Assembly (NCBI GenBank): GCA_965659745.1
Contig: CBFHXF010000031.1
Location: 1-23,178 of the forward strand
Direction of reading: 5' to 3'
Length of the DNA: 23,178 bases
Origin: VMCP01 sp965659745
Lineage (GTDB): Bacteria; Bacteroidota; Bacteroidia; NS11-12g; UBA955
Under the pieces are notes generated by a model. The model had not been told where the DNA came from, did not search any database, and was given only the letters and a program-made list of their open reading frames with translations. A program made the position numbers and the translations under genes. Of this stretch, positions 1 through 7,159 are shown piece after piece. Every line of letters starts with the position of its first letter. Position 1 is the stretch's first letter.

Positions 1-541
<541 letters not shown>

Positions 542-620
542 ATAATAATTATGTTAGTTTCGATCCGGCTTCTCAAAGTATTTTATTAACTTGAGTGGCT
601 TGCTATTCCTTACCTTTCTT

Positions 621-629
621 TCAAAGAAC
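621..629 (-). promoter_or_regulatory. boxA-like rRNA antitermination element
   Basis: The minus strand reads GTTCTTTGA, about 80 bases upstream of the 16S 5' end. It resembles the boxA core (TGCTCTTTA in E. coli) that recruits Nus factors and protects rRNA transcripts from Rho. The call rests on sequence similarity and position only. Confidence 0.4.
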
Positions 630-707
630 TTTATCATTTTCGTCGCCTCTTCACGATTTGAACGTCTGATTTCAATTTTGTTTTCCCTTATCTTGCGAAC
701 CGGGCTG

Positions 708-737
708 CAAAGATAAACAAACTTTTTAACTTTACAA
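708..737 (-). promoter_or_regulatory. rRNA promoter P3 (closest to 16S)
   Basis: The minus strand has -7 box TATCTTTG (708-715) and -33 element TTG (735-737) separated by 19 bases, an exact match to the Bacteroidota vegetative pattern TTG-N19-TAnnTTTG. Start of transcription is inferred near 704. An A/T-rich UP-like tract lies just upstream (742-758). Confidence 0.8.
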
Positions 738-741
738 CCAA

Positions 742-758
742 TTTGAGAAAATATTTTT
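742..758. repeat. 17-bp A/T-rich repeat upstream of P3
   Basis: TTTGAGAAAATATTTTT at 742-758 recurs identically at 868-884. Each copy starts 5-6 bases upstream (in transcription sense) of a TTG -33 element, where an UP element contacting the RNA polymerase alpha subunit would lie. Confidence 0.8.
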
Positions 759-810
759 CAAATTCTTTCTTCTTAATTTCCCAAGCTTTTCTTAGGTCTT
801 AAAAAGATTT

Positions 811-836
811 TCTCTGTCTCAGAACGGGAGTGCAAA
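811..836. repeat. 26-bp direct repeat, copy A (P2 initially transcribed region)
   Basis: The 26 bases at 811-836 recur without mismatch at 969-994. The repeat covers the end of the -7 box and the first ~20 transcribed bases of P2 and P1. P3 has a diverged version (CAGCCCGGTTCGCAAGATAAG-like). Confidence 0.9.
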
Positions 837-862
837 GGTAAGTGTTATTTTTACTTTTACAA
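833..862 (-). promoter_or_regulatory. rRNA promoter P2
   Basis: The minus strand has -7 box TACCTTTG (833-840) and TTG (860-862) with a 19-base spacer, the same spacing as P3. The UP-like 17-base tract upstream of P3 is repeated exactly at 868-884. Start of transcription is inferred near 829. Confidence 0.8.
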
Positions 863-867
863 ACTAT

Positions 868-884
868 TTTGAGAAAATATTTTT
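868..884. repeat. 17-bp A/T-rich repeat upstream of P2
   Basis: This is the second exact copy of the tract at 742-758, placed the same way relative to promoter P2. No copy is seen upstream of P1, although that region is also A/T-rich. Confidence 0.8.
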
Positions 885-968
885 TTAAAGCTTTTAAACT
901 CCAAAATCTTCCTGGATCTTGGCCCGAAAGCCTCTCTCCTTTTCAATCTTGTTAATCTTAACTCTAAT

Positions 969-994
969 TCTCTGTCTCAGAACGGGAGTGCAAA
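969..994. repeat. 26-bp direct repeat, copy B (P1 initially transcribed region)
   Basis: This copy is identical to 811-836, 158 bases away. It suggests that the promoter array arose by duplication of a promoter-plus-initial-transcript module. Confidence 0.9.
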
Positions 995-1019
995 AATAGG
1001 ATTAATTCTCTGTGAACAA
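991..1019 (-). promoter_or_regulatory. rRNA promoter P1 (distal)
   Basis: The minus strand has -7 box TATTTTTG (991-998) and TTG (1017-1019) with an 18-base spacer. The first bases transcribed are identical to those of P2 (see the 26-base repeat). Start of transcription is inferred near 987. It sits about 70 bases downstream of the queA stop codon. Confidence 0.75.
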
Positions 1020-1086
1020 AACATTATTGCAAATAAAATATAAGCCAATCGATATAAATCCACCCTATATTATGATATTCAGATGA

Positions 1087-2262
1087 TTACCATTGAATAT
1101 TTTTTTTGCCCCTCAGTAAACTTCCGTCGCCATAACTTAAAAATCGGTAATCATTCGATAATGCTGCACGGTAAATCAACGGCCATTCCTCTCCTACTAA
1201 TGCCGCAACCAATAACATTAAGGTAGATTTGGGCTGGTGGAAATTAGTGATTATCCCAGAAGTTAACCTAAAATCAAATCCAGGAACCATGAAAATTTGG
1301 GTTTCTCCCCGCATTACCCCCTCCCCGCTATTTATATATTCTCTTACGGCGTGAAGGGCTTCCCTCGTGGAAATACCTTTTAAATCCTCTCTATATCCAT
1401 CTTCTGCCGCCACAAATACCTCTTCCAACTCACCCAATATGATTTTAGCCCCTAATAAAGGTATGCTTTCTAACAAGCGACACGCCGTGGTACCCAACGC
1501 AATTACGCCCGTTTGGCGATTTAATAAATGATCTATCAGGGTTAAGTCGATTTCGAATTGCTCGGCATGCATCTCATGTTCGTCTACAAAATCAACACTT
1601 ACGGGCTTGAACGTGCCGGCTCCCACGTGAAGAGTGGCCTCAATTTGACCGATACCTTTAGAATTTAGCCCCTCCAACAACTCCGGCGTAAAGTGTAAAG
1701 AAGCCGTTGGCGCTGCAACAGCTCCTTTATTACGGGCAAAAATGGCTTGATAATCTTCTTTGTCGCGATCTTCTGTATCTCTATTTAGATAAGGAGGCAA
1801 AGGAATCTCACCCAAAAGTTCAATCCATTCGGGAATCGACAGCCCCTCTCCTTCCAAACGTACAATATTATTGTCGCGATCTTCCCAACGTATACTGAAA
1901 ACGCCTTCTTCTCGATTAATAGCTAATGAGTCGTCGGATTTGAATTTACGTCTGTTCCCCACCATAACTTGCCAAAGAGACCAATCGTGACTTATCGGTT
2001 TGAGCAAGAATATTTGTATCCACATACCCTCTGATTTCTCAAACCACAAGCGCGCCGGAATGACTTTGGTATTGTTTACCAATAATATCTCTTCCTTATA
2101 TAGATGTTCAGGTAATTGTAAGAAAGTTGTATGTTGAATCTTCCCAGAGTCGAATACCAATAGTTTGGAATCGTGTTTAGGGGTTATCGGGTACTTAGCA
2201 ATACGATCATCGGGCAAATCGTAATCGTAATCATGTATGGAAATACGAGGAATTCGATTCAT
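1087..2262 (-). CDS. queA: S-adenosylmethionine:tRNA ribosyltransferase-isomerase QueA
   Basis: QueA moves the ribosyl part of S-adenosylmethionine onto preQ1 in the anticodon wobble position of certain tRNAs, giving epoxyqueuosine; it acts in the cytosol. The 391-residue product has the family N-terminus DYDLPDDRIAKYP (13-25), LPPYLNR (155-161), the GAVAAPTASLHF block (180-191), TLHVGAGTFKPV (210-221), and TNFHQPKSTLMLLV (339-352). Compared with the ~356-residue E. coli enzyme it has about 40 extra residues between RLLES (262-266) and GETQIF (319-324), an insert I recall from other Bacteroidota QueA. The ATG start gives the expected N-terminus. It is last in the plsY-to-queA operon, 6 bases after the rdgB stop. 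Confidence 0.96.
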   Translation of the reverse strand: MNRIPRISIHDYDYDLPDDRIAKYPITPKHDSKLLVFDSGKIQHTTFLQLPEHLYKEEILLVNNTKVIPARLWFEKSEGMWIQIFLLKPISHDWSLWQVMVGNRRKFKSDDSLAINREEGVFSIRWEDRDNNIVRLEGEGLSIPEWIELLGEIPLPPYLNRDTEDRDKEDYQAIFARNKGAVAAPTASLHFTPELLEGLNSKGIGQIEATLHVGAGTFKPVSVDFVDEHEMHAEQFEIDLTLIDHLLNRQTGVIALGTTACRLLESIPLLGAKIILGELEEVFVAAEDGYREDLKGISTREALHAVREYINSGEGVMRGETQIFMVPGFDFRLTSGIITNFHQPKSTLMLLVAALVGEEWPLIYRAALSNDYRFLSYGDGSLLRGKKNIQW

Positions 2263-2268
2263 ATATTA

Positions 2269-2856
2269 TTAAGGAAGGGAAATCAAAAAATCATGCATGG
2301 CTTGTAATGCCCGGGCTCTGTGCGATATGGCATTCTTAATTTCCGCGCCTAACTCACCAAAGGTATTTGTATAATTCTCTGGAATAAAAATCGGATCGTA
2401 ACCAAATCCTTTGTCTCCATACTCATTATCCGCAATCGTACCATTCACACGACCTTCGAAATAATGTATATCACCGTTTGATAAAATCAAACATATGACT
2501 GTTATGAAATACGCGTCTCTATTTTTCTCCTCTCTCATGGCCTCTAATAACTTAATATTATTGGCTTTGTGATCTACGATTCCGGTTTCATTGGCATAGC
2601 GTGCCGATTTTACTCCGGGAAGTCCTCCTAAAGCCGGAACCACCAATCCCGAATCATCTGCAAAACAGGCCTCTCCTTTTAATTGGAAAATGGTATTTGC
2701 CTTAATCCAAGCATTGCCCTTAAATGTGTCGGCGTCTTCTATTATTTCTTGGTGGAAATTTATCTCTTCCAGCGTGCGCAACTGAAATTTCTCAGGAAGT
2801 ATCTCGCGCGCTTCAAGAATTTTTTTAGAATTATTGGTGGCAAAAACGAGTTTCAT
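2269..2856 (-). CDS. rdgB: non-canonical purine NTP pyrophosphatase (RdgB/HAM1)
   Basis: This enzyme hydrolyses dITP, ITP and XTP to the monophosphates, keeping deaminated purines out of DNA and RNA. The 195-residue protein has the start MKLVFATNNSKK with the (S/T)NNxxK substrate motif (7-11), the FADDSGL metal/catalytic block (65-71, D67/D68), GLPGVKSARYA (78-88), KGFGYDPIF (149-157) and SHRARAL (178-184). Length and motif order are normal. The minus-strand bases AAGG lie just before the ATG, one of the few Shine-Dalgarno-like stretches here. It lies 2 bases from the upstream scoA-like gene and 6 bases from queA, so the genes are probably co-transcribed. Confidence 0.96.
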   Translation of the reverse strand: MKLVFATNNSKKILEAREILPEKFQLRTLEEINFHQEIIEDADTFKGNAWIKANTIFQLKGEACFADDSGLVVPALGGLPGVKSARYANETGIVDHKANNIKLLEAMREEKNRDAYFITVICLILSNGDIHYFEGRVNGTIADNEYGDKGFGYDPIFIPENYTNTFGELGAEIKNAISHRARALQAMHDFLISLP

Positions 2857-2858
2857 CC

Positions 2859-3557
2859 TTATGATTTAGGTCTTACCGTTCTTTGCTCAATCCGTTTTTC
2901 ATAATTCGACCCTTCGAAAATACGATGCACAAAAATTCCGGCAACATGTACTTCATTAGGATCTAGTTGACCCAAAGGCACCAATTCCTCTACTTCAGCA
3001 ATAGTAATTTTACCTGCCATTGCCATCATAGGATTGAAATTCCGCGCCGTATCTTTAAAAATCAGGTTACCATATCGATCGCCTTTCCATGCTTTCACCA
3101 ATGCAAAATCAGATTGAAACGCATGTTCTAATAAGTACGTTTTACCATCAAAAATTCGAACTTCTTTACCTTCGGCTACTTCTGTACCTACTCCTGCGGG
3201 TGTGAAAAAAGCGGGTATTCCGGCTCCTGCAGCTCGACAGCGTTCGGCCAGTGTGCCTTGAGGAATTAATTCCACTTCGAGCTCACCCGATAAAAGTTGT
3301 CTTTCAAATTCTTTGTTTTCTCCCACATAGGAAGAAATCATTTTGCGCACTTGCTTATTTTGGAGCATGAGGCCGATACCAAAATCGTCAACTCCCGCAT
3401 TATTAGAGATACAGGTTAAACCTTTTACTCCTTTGTGTACGAGAGCAGAAATTAAATTTTCGGGAATTCCACATAAACCAAATCCCCCTAACATGAGAGT
3501 GGCATTGTCTGAAATATCAAAAATGGACTCTTCTGCGTTCTTAAAAACTTTATTCAT
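2859..3557 (-). CDS. scoA: 3-oxoacid CoA-transferase subunit A (SCOT alpha / ScoA-AtoD type)
   Basis: Members pair with a subunit B to move CoA from succinyl-CoA or acetyl-CoA to a 3-oxoacid such as acetoacetate, in ketone-body and butyrate-type metabolism. The 232-residue protein has the glycine-rich MLGGFGLCGIPENLI (22-36), SNNAGVDDFGIG (51-62), IPAFFTPAGVGT (114-125), and the GDRYGNL and TARNFNPMMA blocks, the normal layout and length of a full subunit A. The catalytic glutamate of this family is on subunit B, which is not in the window; in most genomes A and B are adjacent. It overlaps the upstream clpS by 8 bases, which supports translational coupling. The exact substrate cannot be told from the sequence. 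Confidence 0.9.
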   Translation of the reverse strand: MNKVFKNAEESIFDISDNATLMLGGFGLCGIPENLISALVHKGVKGLTCISNNAGVDDFGIGLMLQNKQVRKMISSYVGENKEFERQLLSGELEVELIPQGTLAERCRAAGAGIPAFFTPAGVGTEVAEGKEVRIFDGKTYLLEHAFQSDFALVKAWKGDRYGNLIFKDTARNFNPMMAMAGKITIAEVEELVPLGQLDPNEVHVAGIFVHRIFEGSNYEKRIEQRTVRPKS

Positions 3558-3846
3558 TGCTAATTTTCTCTAATGACGCAGACAAACCTTTTTCTTGTAA
3601 AGTTTCACAAATCGGCTTCAACTTGATTTTATCGCCATATTTTACGGCATATTTTCCTTTCGTATGAACGAAATAGGCACATTGTTCGGCTTGCACTAAA
3701 TCGTGACCGCAATACTTGACCAAACAATCGATAACCCAATCGAAGGTATTTATATCGTCGTTATACAATACAATTGACCAATTCCTTGCGGACTGATCGC
3801 TTAGTATGGCTTCAACCTCAGCTGCTAATTCCTTATTACTCCACAT
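3550..3846 (-). CDS. clpS: ATP-dependent Clp protease adaptor ClpS
   Basis: ClpS binds proteins with destabilising N-terminal residues and delivers them to a Clp AAA+ protease. The 98-residue product shows the core WSIVLYNDDINTFDWVID (23-40). Its NDD triplet (29-31) and H61 in the VHTKGK stretch match the N-degron pocket residues of E. coli ClpS (N34, D35, H66). The pocket-gate methionine of E. coli (M40) is F35 here. The N-terminal arm, which would insert into the Clp pore, is about 20 residues. It lies 10 bases after plsY and overlaps the following CoA-transferase gene. No clpA or clpC is in the window. Confidence 0.9.
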   Translation of the reverse strand: MWSNKELAAEVEAILSDQSARNWSIVLYNDDINTFDWVIDCLVKYCGHDLVQAEQCAYFVHTKGKYAVKYGDKIKLKPICETLQEKGLSASLEKISNE

Positions 3847-3856
3847 ACCCTTAAAA

Positions 3857-4543
3857 TTATTGAATGCGTCTGTGTTTAGGTAACAATTTTGCTTTGTTTT
3901 CGTTTCCTTGAATCAATCGAATAATATTCTTTCTGTGCGTATACACAACCAAAACGGCTATCATAACGGTGAACAACACAACAGAAGCTTGTCTGTATTC
4001 TGGCATTTGCACACCAAAAAAACGCACAAATAACATAGGTATGGATATTCCAGCTAGTATACTGCCTAAACTCACGAAGCGTGTTACGAATAAGGTAATC
4101 AGGAAAATTCCCAAAGCAATTAAGGCAATCTGGTAATTCAATGCGAAGAGCAATCCACCGAGGGTGGCAATGCCTTTACCGCCTTTAAATTGAGCAAAAA
4201 CGGGAAGTAAATGACCGATTACAGCACAGAATCCAAGTCCTAACATGATGTTGACTTGTTGGTACGCTCCGTAATGCCACTGGGGATTGATATTCCCAAT
4301 ATGCACTAAGGAGGTTGCGAAATAACCTTTTAGTATATCCATCAACAAAACGACCGTTCCTGCAGGTTTGCCAAGAACTCTAAACGTATTAGTAGCGCCG
4401 GCATTCCCACTGCCGTAATCACGAACGTCTTTACCGTAAAATCGCATTCCAATCCAAACTGAACTCGGGATTGATCCTAATAGGTAAGCCAGAATACACA
4501 TTGTGGCAAGCCATATTGAGGGATGATAATACCAATTTTCCAT
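3857..4543 (-). CDS. plsY: acyl-phosphate:glycerol-3-phosphate acyltransferase PlsY
   Basis: PlsY is a membrane enzyme that transfers an acyl group from acyl-phosphate to glycerol-3-phosphate, the first step of phospholipid synthesis, working with PlsX. The 228-residue protein is strongly hydrophobic with about five membrane segments. It carries the three family loops: LLGSIPSS (21-28), YGSGNAGATNTFRVLG (43-58), and FKGGKGIATLGG (119-130), plus the C-terminal HRKNIIRL (203-210). Length and motifs are normal. A TAnnTTTG promoter lies about 14 bases upstream of the ATG, so plsY is probably the first gene of the five-gene unit ending in queA. Confidence 0.96.
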   Translation of the reverse strand: MENWYYHPSIWLATMCILAYLLGSIPSSVWIGMRFYGKDVRDYGSGNAGATNTFRVLGKPAGTVVLLMDILKGYFATSLVHIGNINPQWHYGAYQQVNIMLGLGFCAVIGHLLPVFAQFKGGKGIATLGGLLFALNYQIALIALGIFLITLFVTRFVSLGSILAGISIPMLFVRFFGVQMPEYRQASVVLFTVMIAVLVVYTHRKNIIRLIQGNENKAKLLPKHRRIQ

Positions 4544-4557
4544 AGTAGATTAATACA

Positions 4558-4587
4558 CAAATATAGGCAAAATGAAATTAGTGTTAA
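4558..4587 (-). promoter_or_regulatory. promoter of the plsY-clpS-scoA-rdgB-queA operon
   Basis: The minus strand has TATATTTG (4558-4565), an exact TAnnTTTG match, with TTA (one off TTG) at 4585-4587 after a 19-base spacer. The inferred start is near 4554, giving a leader of about ten bases before the plsY ATG at 4543. The -33 element abuts the T-run of the eno terminator. Confidence 0.65.
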
Positions 4588-4591
4588 CGAA

Positions 4592-4623
4592 AAATGGGAG
4601 TCTGCTTAAGCAAACTCCCATTT
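4592..4623 (-). terminator. intrinsic terminator of carA-eno
   Basis: On the minus strand AAATGGGAGT...ACTCCCATTT form a 10-bp stem extended by a U-G pair and TGC/GCA, closing on a TTAA loop; a TTTTT run ends the hairpin. It starts 20 bases after the eno stop codon. Confidence 0.88.
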
Positions 4624-4642
4624 AAAAAATGAAAAGTAGGTA

Positions 4643-5929
4643 TTATCTCAAAGGAAAGAGATGTGCTCCGTACACGGCCGAATCTTCCAATTCTTCCTCG
4701 ATACGTAAAAGTTGATTGTACTTGGCCATTCTATCAGAACGAGAAGCCGATCCTGTTTTTATTTGTCCGCAATTCACAGCAACCGCTAAATCTGCAATAA
4801 TACTATCTTCTGTTTCTCCACTGCGGTGGCTCATTACACTAGTGTATTTATTGCGGGTAGCCATTTGAATGGCATTCAAGGTCTCGGTTAAAGTACCAAT
4901 TTGATTTACTTTAATTAAAATACTATTGGCAATACCCTTATCGATGCCTTCCTGCAAGCGATTCACATTGGTAACAAAAAGATCGTCGCCTACTAATTGG
5001 ATTTTATTGCCCAATTCTTGGGTAAGCTTAGCCCAACCGTTCCAATCGTCTTCTGCCAATCCGTCTTCAATACTTACGATAGGATATTTCTTAGCCCATT
5101 CAGCCCAATATGCCACCATTTCTTCGCTTGACATTACTTTACCGCTAGATTTCTTAAACGTGTAAAGACCTGTTTTGGCGTCATAAAATTCACTACTTGC
5201 GGCATCCATTGCGATATAAACGTCTTCACCAGGCTTATAACCGGCTTTCTCGATAGATCTCAATACAATTTCAATGGCTTCTTCGTTGCTTTGGATATTG
5301 GGAGCAAAGCCACCCTCGTCACCTACGTTAGTAGAATAACCTGCATCTTTTAGAACTTTCTTTAGATGATGGAATATTTCAACCCCCATGCGCAATCCAT
5401 CAGAAAAAGTATCTGCCTTTAGGGGCATTACCATGAATTCTTGAAAGTCAATTTTATTATCGGCATGCGCTCCCCCATTTAGAATATTCATCATAGGCAC
5501 GGGCAACACATTGGCATTGGCGCCACCAATATATCTATATAAGGGCATTCCCAATTCATCGGCCGCTGCTTTAGCTGCTGCCATTGAAACTGCTAACATA
5601 GCATTAGCCCCTAAATTCGATTTATTAGGTGTGCCATCCATGTCTATTAGGGTACGGTCGATTTCGTTTTGCGCCGCTACTTCCATACCTTCAAGGGCTT
5701 CAGAAATTACATTATTTACATTTTCTACTGCCTGAAGAACGCCTTTTCCCATATACACATCCATATCCTCATCGCGTAGTTCAACTGCTTCGTGAATTCC
5801 TGTACTTGCACCGGAAGGAACCGCTGCTCTACCAAAACCACCGTCTTCAGTGAATACTTCTGCTTCAACAGTTGGATTGCCTCTTGAATCGAGGATTTGA
5901 CGGGCTTGAATGTGGGTTATTTGACTCAT
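4643..5929 (-). CDS. eno: enolase (2-phosphoglycerate dehydratase)
   Basis: Enolase interconverts 2-phosphoglycerate and phosphoenolpyruvate in glycolysis and gluconeogenesis. The 428-residue protein aligns end to end with bacterial enolases. It has ARQILDSRGNPTVE (9-22), PSGASTG (38-44), the GDEGGFAP loop with acid E205 (203-210), metal ligands D242 (MDAASSEFY), E288 (SIEDGLAEDDW) and D315 (GDDLFVTN), base K340 (ILIKVNQIGTLTE), and SHRSGETED (367-375). Every catalytic residue I can check is present. It starts 11 bases after the carA stop and has no visible promoter of its own, so it is probably read from the carA unit, and it is followed by a hairpin terminator. Confidence 0.98.
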   Translation of the reverse strand: MSQITHIQARQILDSRGNPTVEAEVFTEDGGFGRAAVPSGASTGIHEAVELRDEDMDVYMGKGVLQAVENVNNVISEALEGMEVAAQNEIDRTLIDMDGTPNKSNLGANAMLAVSMAAAKAAADELGMPLYRYIGGANANVLPVPMMNILNGGAHADNKIDFQEFMVMPLKADTFSDGLRMGVEIFHHLKKVLKDAGYSTNVGDEGGFAPNIQSNEEAIEIVLRSIEKAGYKPGEDVYIAMDAASSEFYDAKTGLYTFKKSSGKVMSSEEMVAYWAEWAKKYPIVSIEDGLAEDDWNGWAKLTQELGNKIQLVGDDLFVTNVNRLQEGIDKGIANSILIKVNQIGTLTETLNAIQMATRNKYTSVMSHRSGETEDSIIADLAVAVNCGQIKTGSASRSDRMAKYNQLLRIEEELEDSAVYGAHLFPLR

Positions 5930-5940
5930 ATGGCTGTTTT

Positions 5941-7047
5941 TTAGTTCTTTTTATTTTGGGAAATCAATGAAATAAAATCATCAAAAAGGTATAGAGAATC
6001 ATGAGGACCTGGAGAGGCTTCAGGATGATGTTGTACAGAAAAGGCAGGTTTGTCTTTACGAGAAATCCCTTCTACTGTATCGTCGTTTAGATTTATATGT
6101 GTTAGGGTTATAGTAGATGATAATGCTTCATCATAAGCTACCGCAAAGCCATGGTTTTGACTGGTAATTTCGGAACGACCTGTAATTAAATTTTTAACAG
6201 GATGGTTACAACCTCTATGTCCGTGGTGCATTTTATAGGTTTGTAAACCACTTGCAAGGCTTAGCAATTGATGCCCTAAGCAAATTCCAAAAGTGGGAAT
6301 TCCGGAATCAACTATGGCCTTCACTGTTTCAATAGCTTGCGTCATTGATGCAGGATCTCCAGGTCCGTTTGAAATCATAAATCCATCAGGCTTCCAAGAT
6401 AAAATATCTTCAGCCGTTGAATTATAAGGAAAAACGCCAAGATGACATCCTCTTTTCTTCAATTCTCGGGAAATATTTTCTTTATTTCCGAAATCAATAA
6501 GGGCTACACGATATTGGGCATTTTCAGGGATACTCTCGTAAAAATGAGCGGTGCTCACTTCAGGGGCCAAATTCAGTCCCGACATATCCGGAACCTTTTT
6601 GAGCGCGTCTTTCAAGGCATCAATATCTAAGATTTCAGAAGAAATAATGGCATTTTGAGCCCCTGATTCCCTCAAATGGGCAACCAATTTACGAGTATCG
6701 ATATCAGAAATGCCTACAATATGAAAATCGGTAAAATATTGGTCTAAACTTCCGCTGCCCTGTTTTCTAGAATAGGTGGGCGAAAACTTTTTACAAACTA
6801 ATCCCGAAATTTTAATCGAATCGCTTTCTACTTCATCTGAATGTACCCCGTAATTACCAATATGGTCGGAAGTCATTACGACGATTTGTCCGAAATACGA
6901 AGGGTCTGTAAAGATCTCTTGATAACCTGTCATCCCGGTATTGAAACATATTTCTCCGGTAGTTGTGCCAATTTTTCCGATGGCATTTCCCTCAAAGACG
7001 GAACCGTCTTGAAGTACTAGTAGGGCTTTAGATAGTTGTGGATTCAC
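5941..7047 (-). CDS. carA: carbamoyl-phosphate synthase small (glutaminase) subunit
   Basis: CarA releases ammonia from glutamine and channels it to the CarB subunit to make carbamoyl phosphate for arginine and pyrimidine synthesis. The 368-residue protein has the N-terminal CPSase domain (GEICFNTGMTGYQEI, 31-45; GISDIDTRKL, 112-121) and a class I amidotransferase domain with nucleophile C256 in FGICLGHQ, and H341 and E343 in QHHPEASPGP. The start is GTG (7045-7047). No ATG lies near, and the N-terminus SKALLVLQDG matches the family start. carB is not in the window. A likely promoter lies about ten bases upstream, so the leader is very short. Confidence 0.97.
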   Translation of the reverse strand: MNPQLSKALLVLQDGSVFEGNAIGKIGTTTGEICFNTGMTGYQEIFTDPSYFGQIVVMTSDHIGNYGVHSDEVESDSIKISGLVCKKFSPTYSRKQGSGSLDQYFTDFHIVGISDIDTRKLVAHLRESGAQNAIISSEILDIDALKDALKKVPDMSGLNLAPEVSTAHFYESIPENAQYRVALIDFGNKENISRELKKRGCHLGVFPYNSTAEDILSWKPDGFMISNGPGDPASMTQAIETVKAIVDSGIPTFGICLGHQLLSLASGLQTYKMHHGHRGCNHPVKNLITGRSEITSQNHGFAVAYDEALSSTITLTHINLNDDTVEGISRKDKPAFSVQHHPEASPGPHDSLYLFDDFISLISQNKKN

Positions 7048-7057
7048 TCTAAGGGTG

Positions 7058-7088
7058 CAAAGTTGGACATTTGGTGGGATTAAACCAA
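7058..7088 (-). promoter_or_regulatory. probable promoter of carA-eno
   Basis: The minus strand has CAACTTTG (7058-7065), one mismatch from TAnnTTTG, and TTG (7086-7088) with a 20-base spacer. The inferred transcription start, near 7054, would leave about 7 bases before the carA GTG. The remaining 7089-7159 stretch up to terC shows no further gene or hairpin that I can support. Confidence 0.5.
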
Positions 7089-7159
7089 ATAATCCACACT
7101 TATGTTACCCACACATCCGTTGAAAAACATAGGATACTGATTGAGTCTAATGGTTATAA

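Larger units (their letters stand above)
542..1086 (-). other. rRNA leader and promoter array between queA and 16S (no gene)
   Basis: This 545-base stretch holds no plausible protein or tRNA gene. It is A/T-rich and contains three promoter-like modules, annotated separately, with -7 boxes at 708-715, 833-840 and 991-998, followed by about 160 bases of rRNA leader. The leader has a boxA-like GTTCTTTGA and a weak hairpin (arms 572-579 and 589-595) that could belong to a processing structure. I see no clear terminator for queA at its right-hand edge. Confidence 0.8.

Noticed and set aside
811..994. 26-base direct repeats that could suggest a CRISPR or mobile element
   Set aside because: There are only two copies, each tied to a TAnnTTTG promoter. 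There are no regular spacers, cas genes, transposase or terminal inverted repeats.
542..1086. tRNA, riboswitch or small protein in the 16S upstream region
   Set aside because: I found no cloverleaf, no conserved riboswitch core and no frame with a family resemblance. The promoter array explains the structure.
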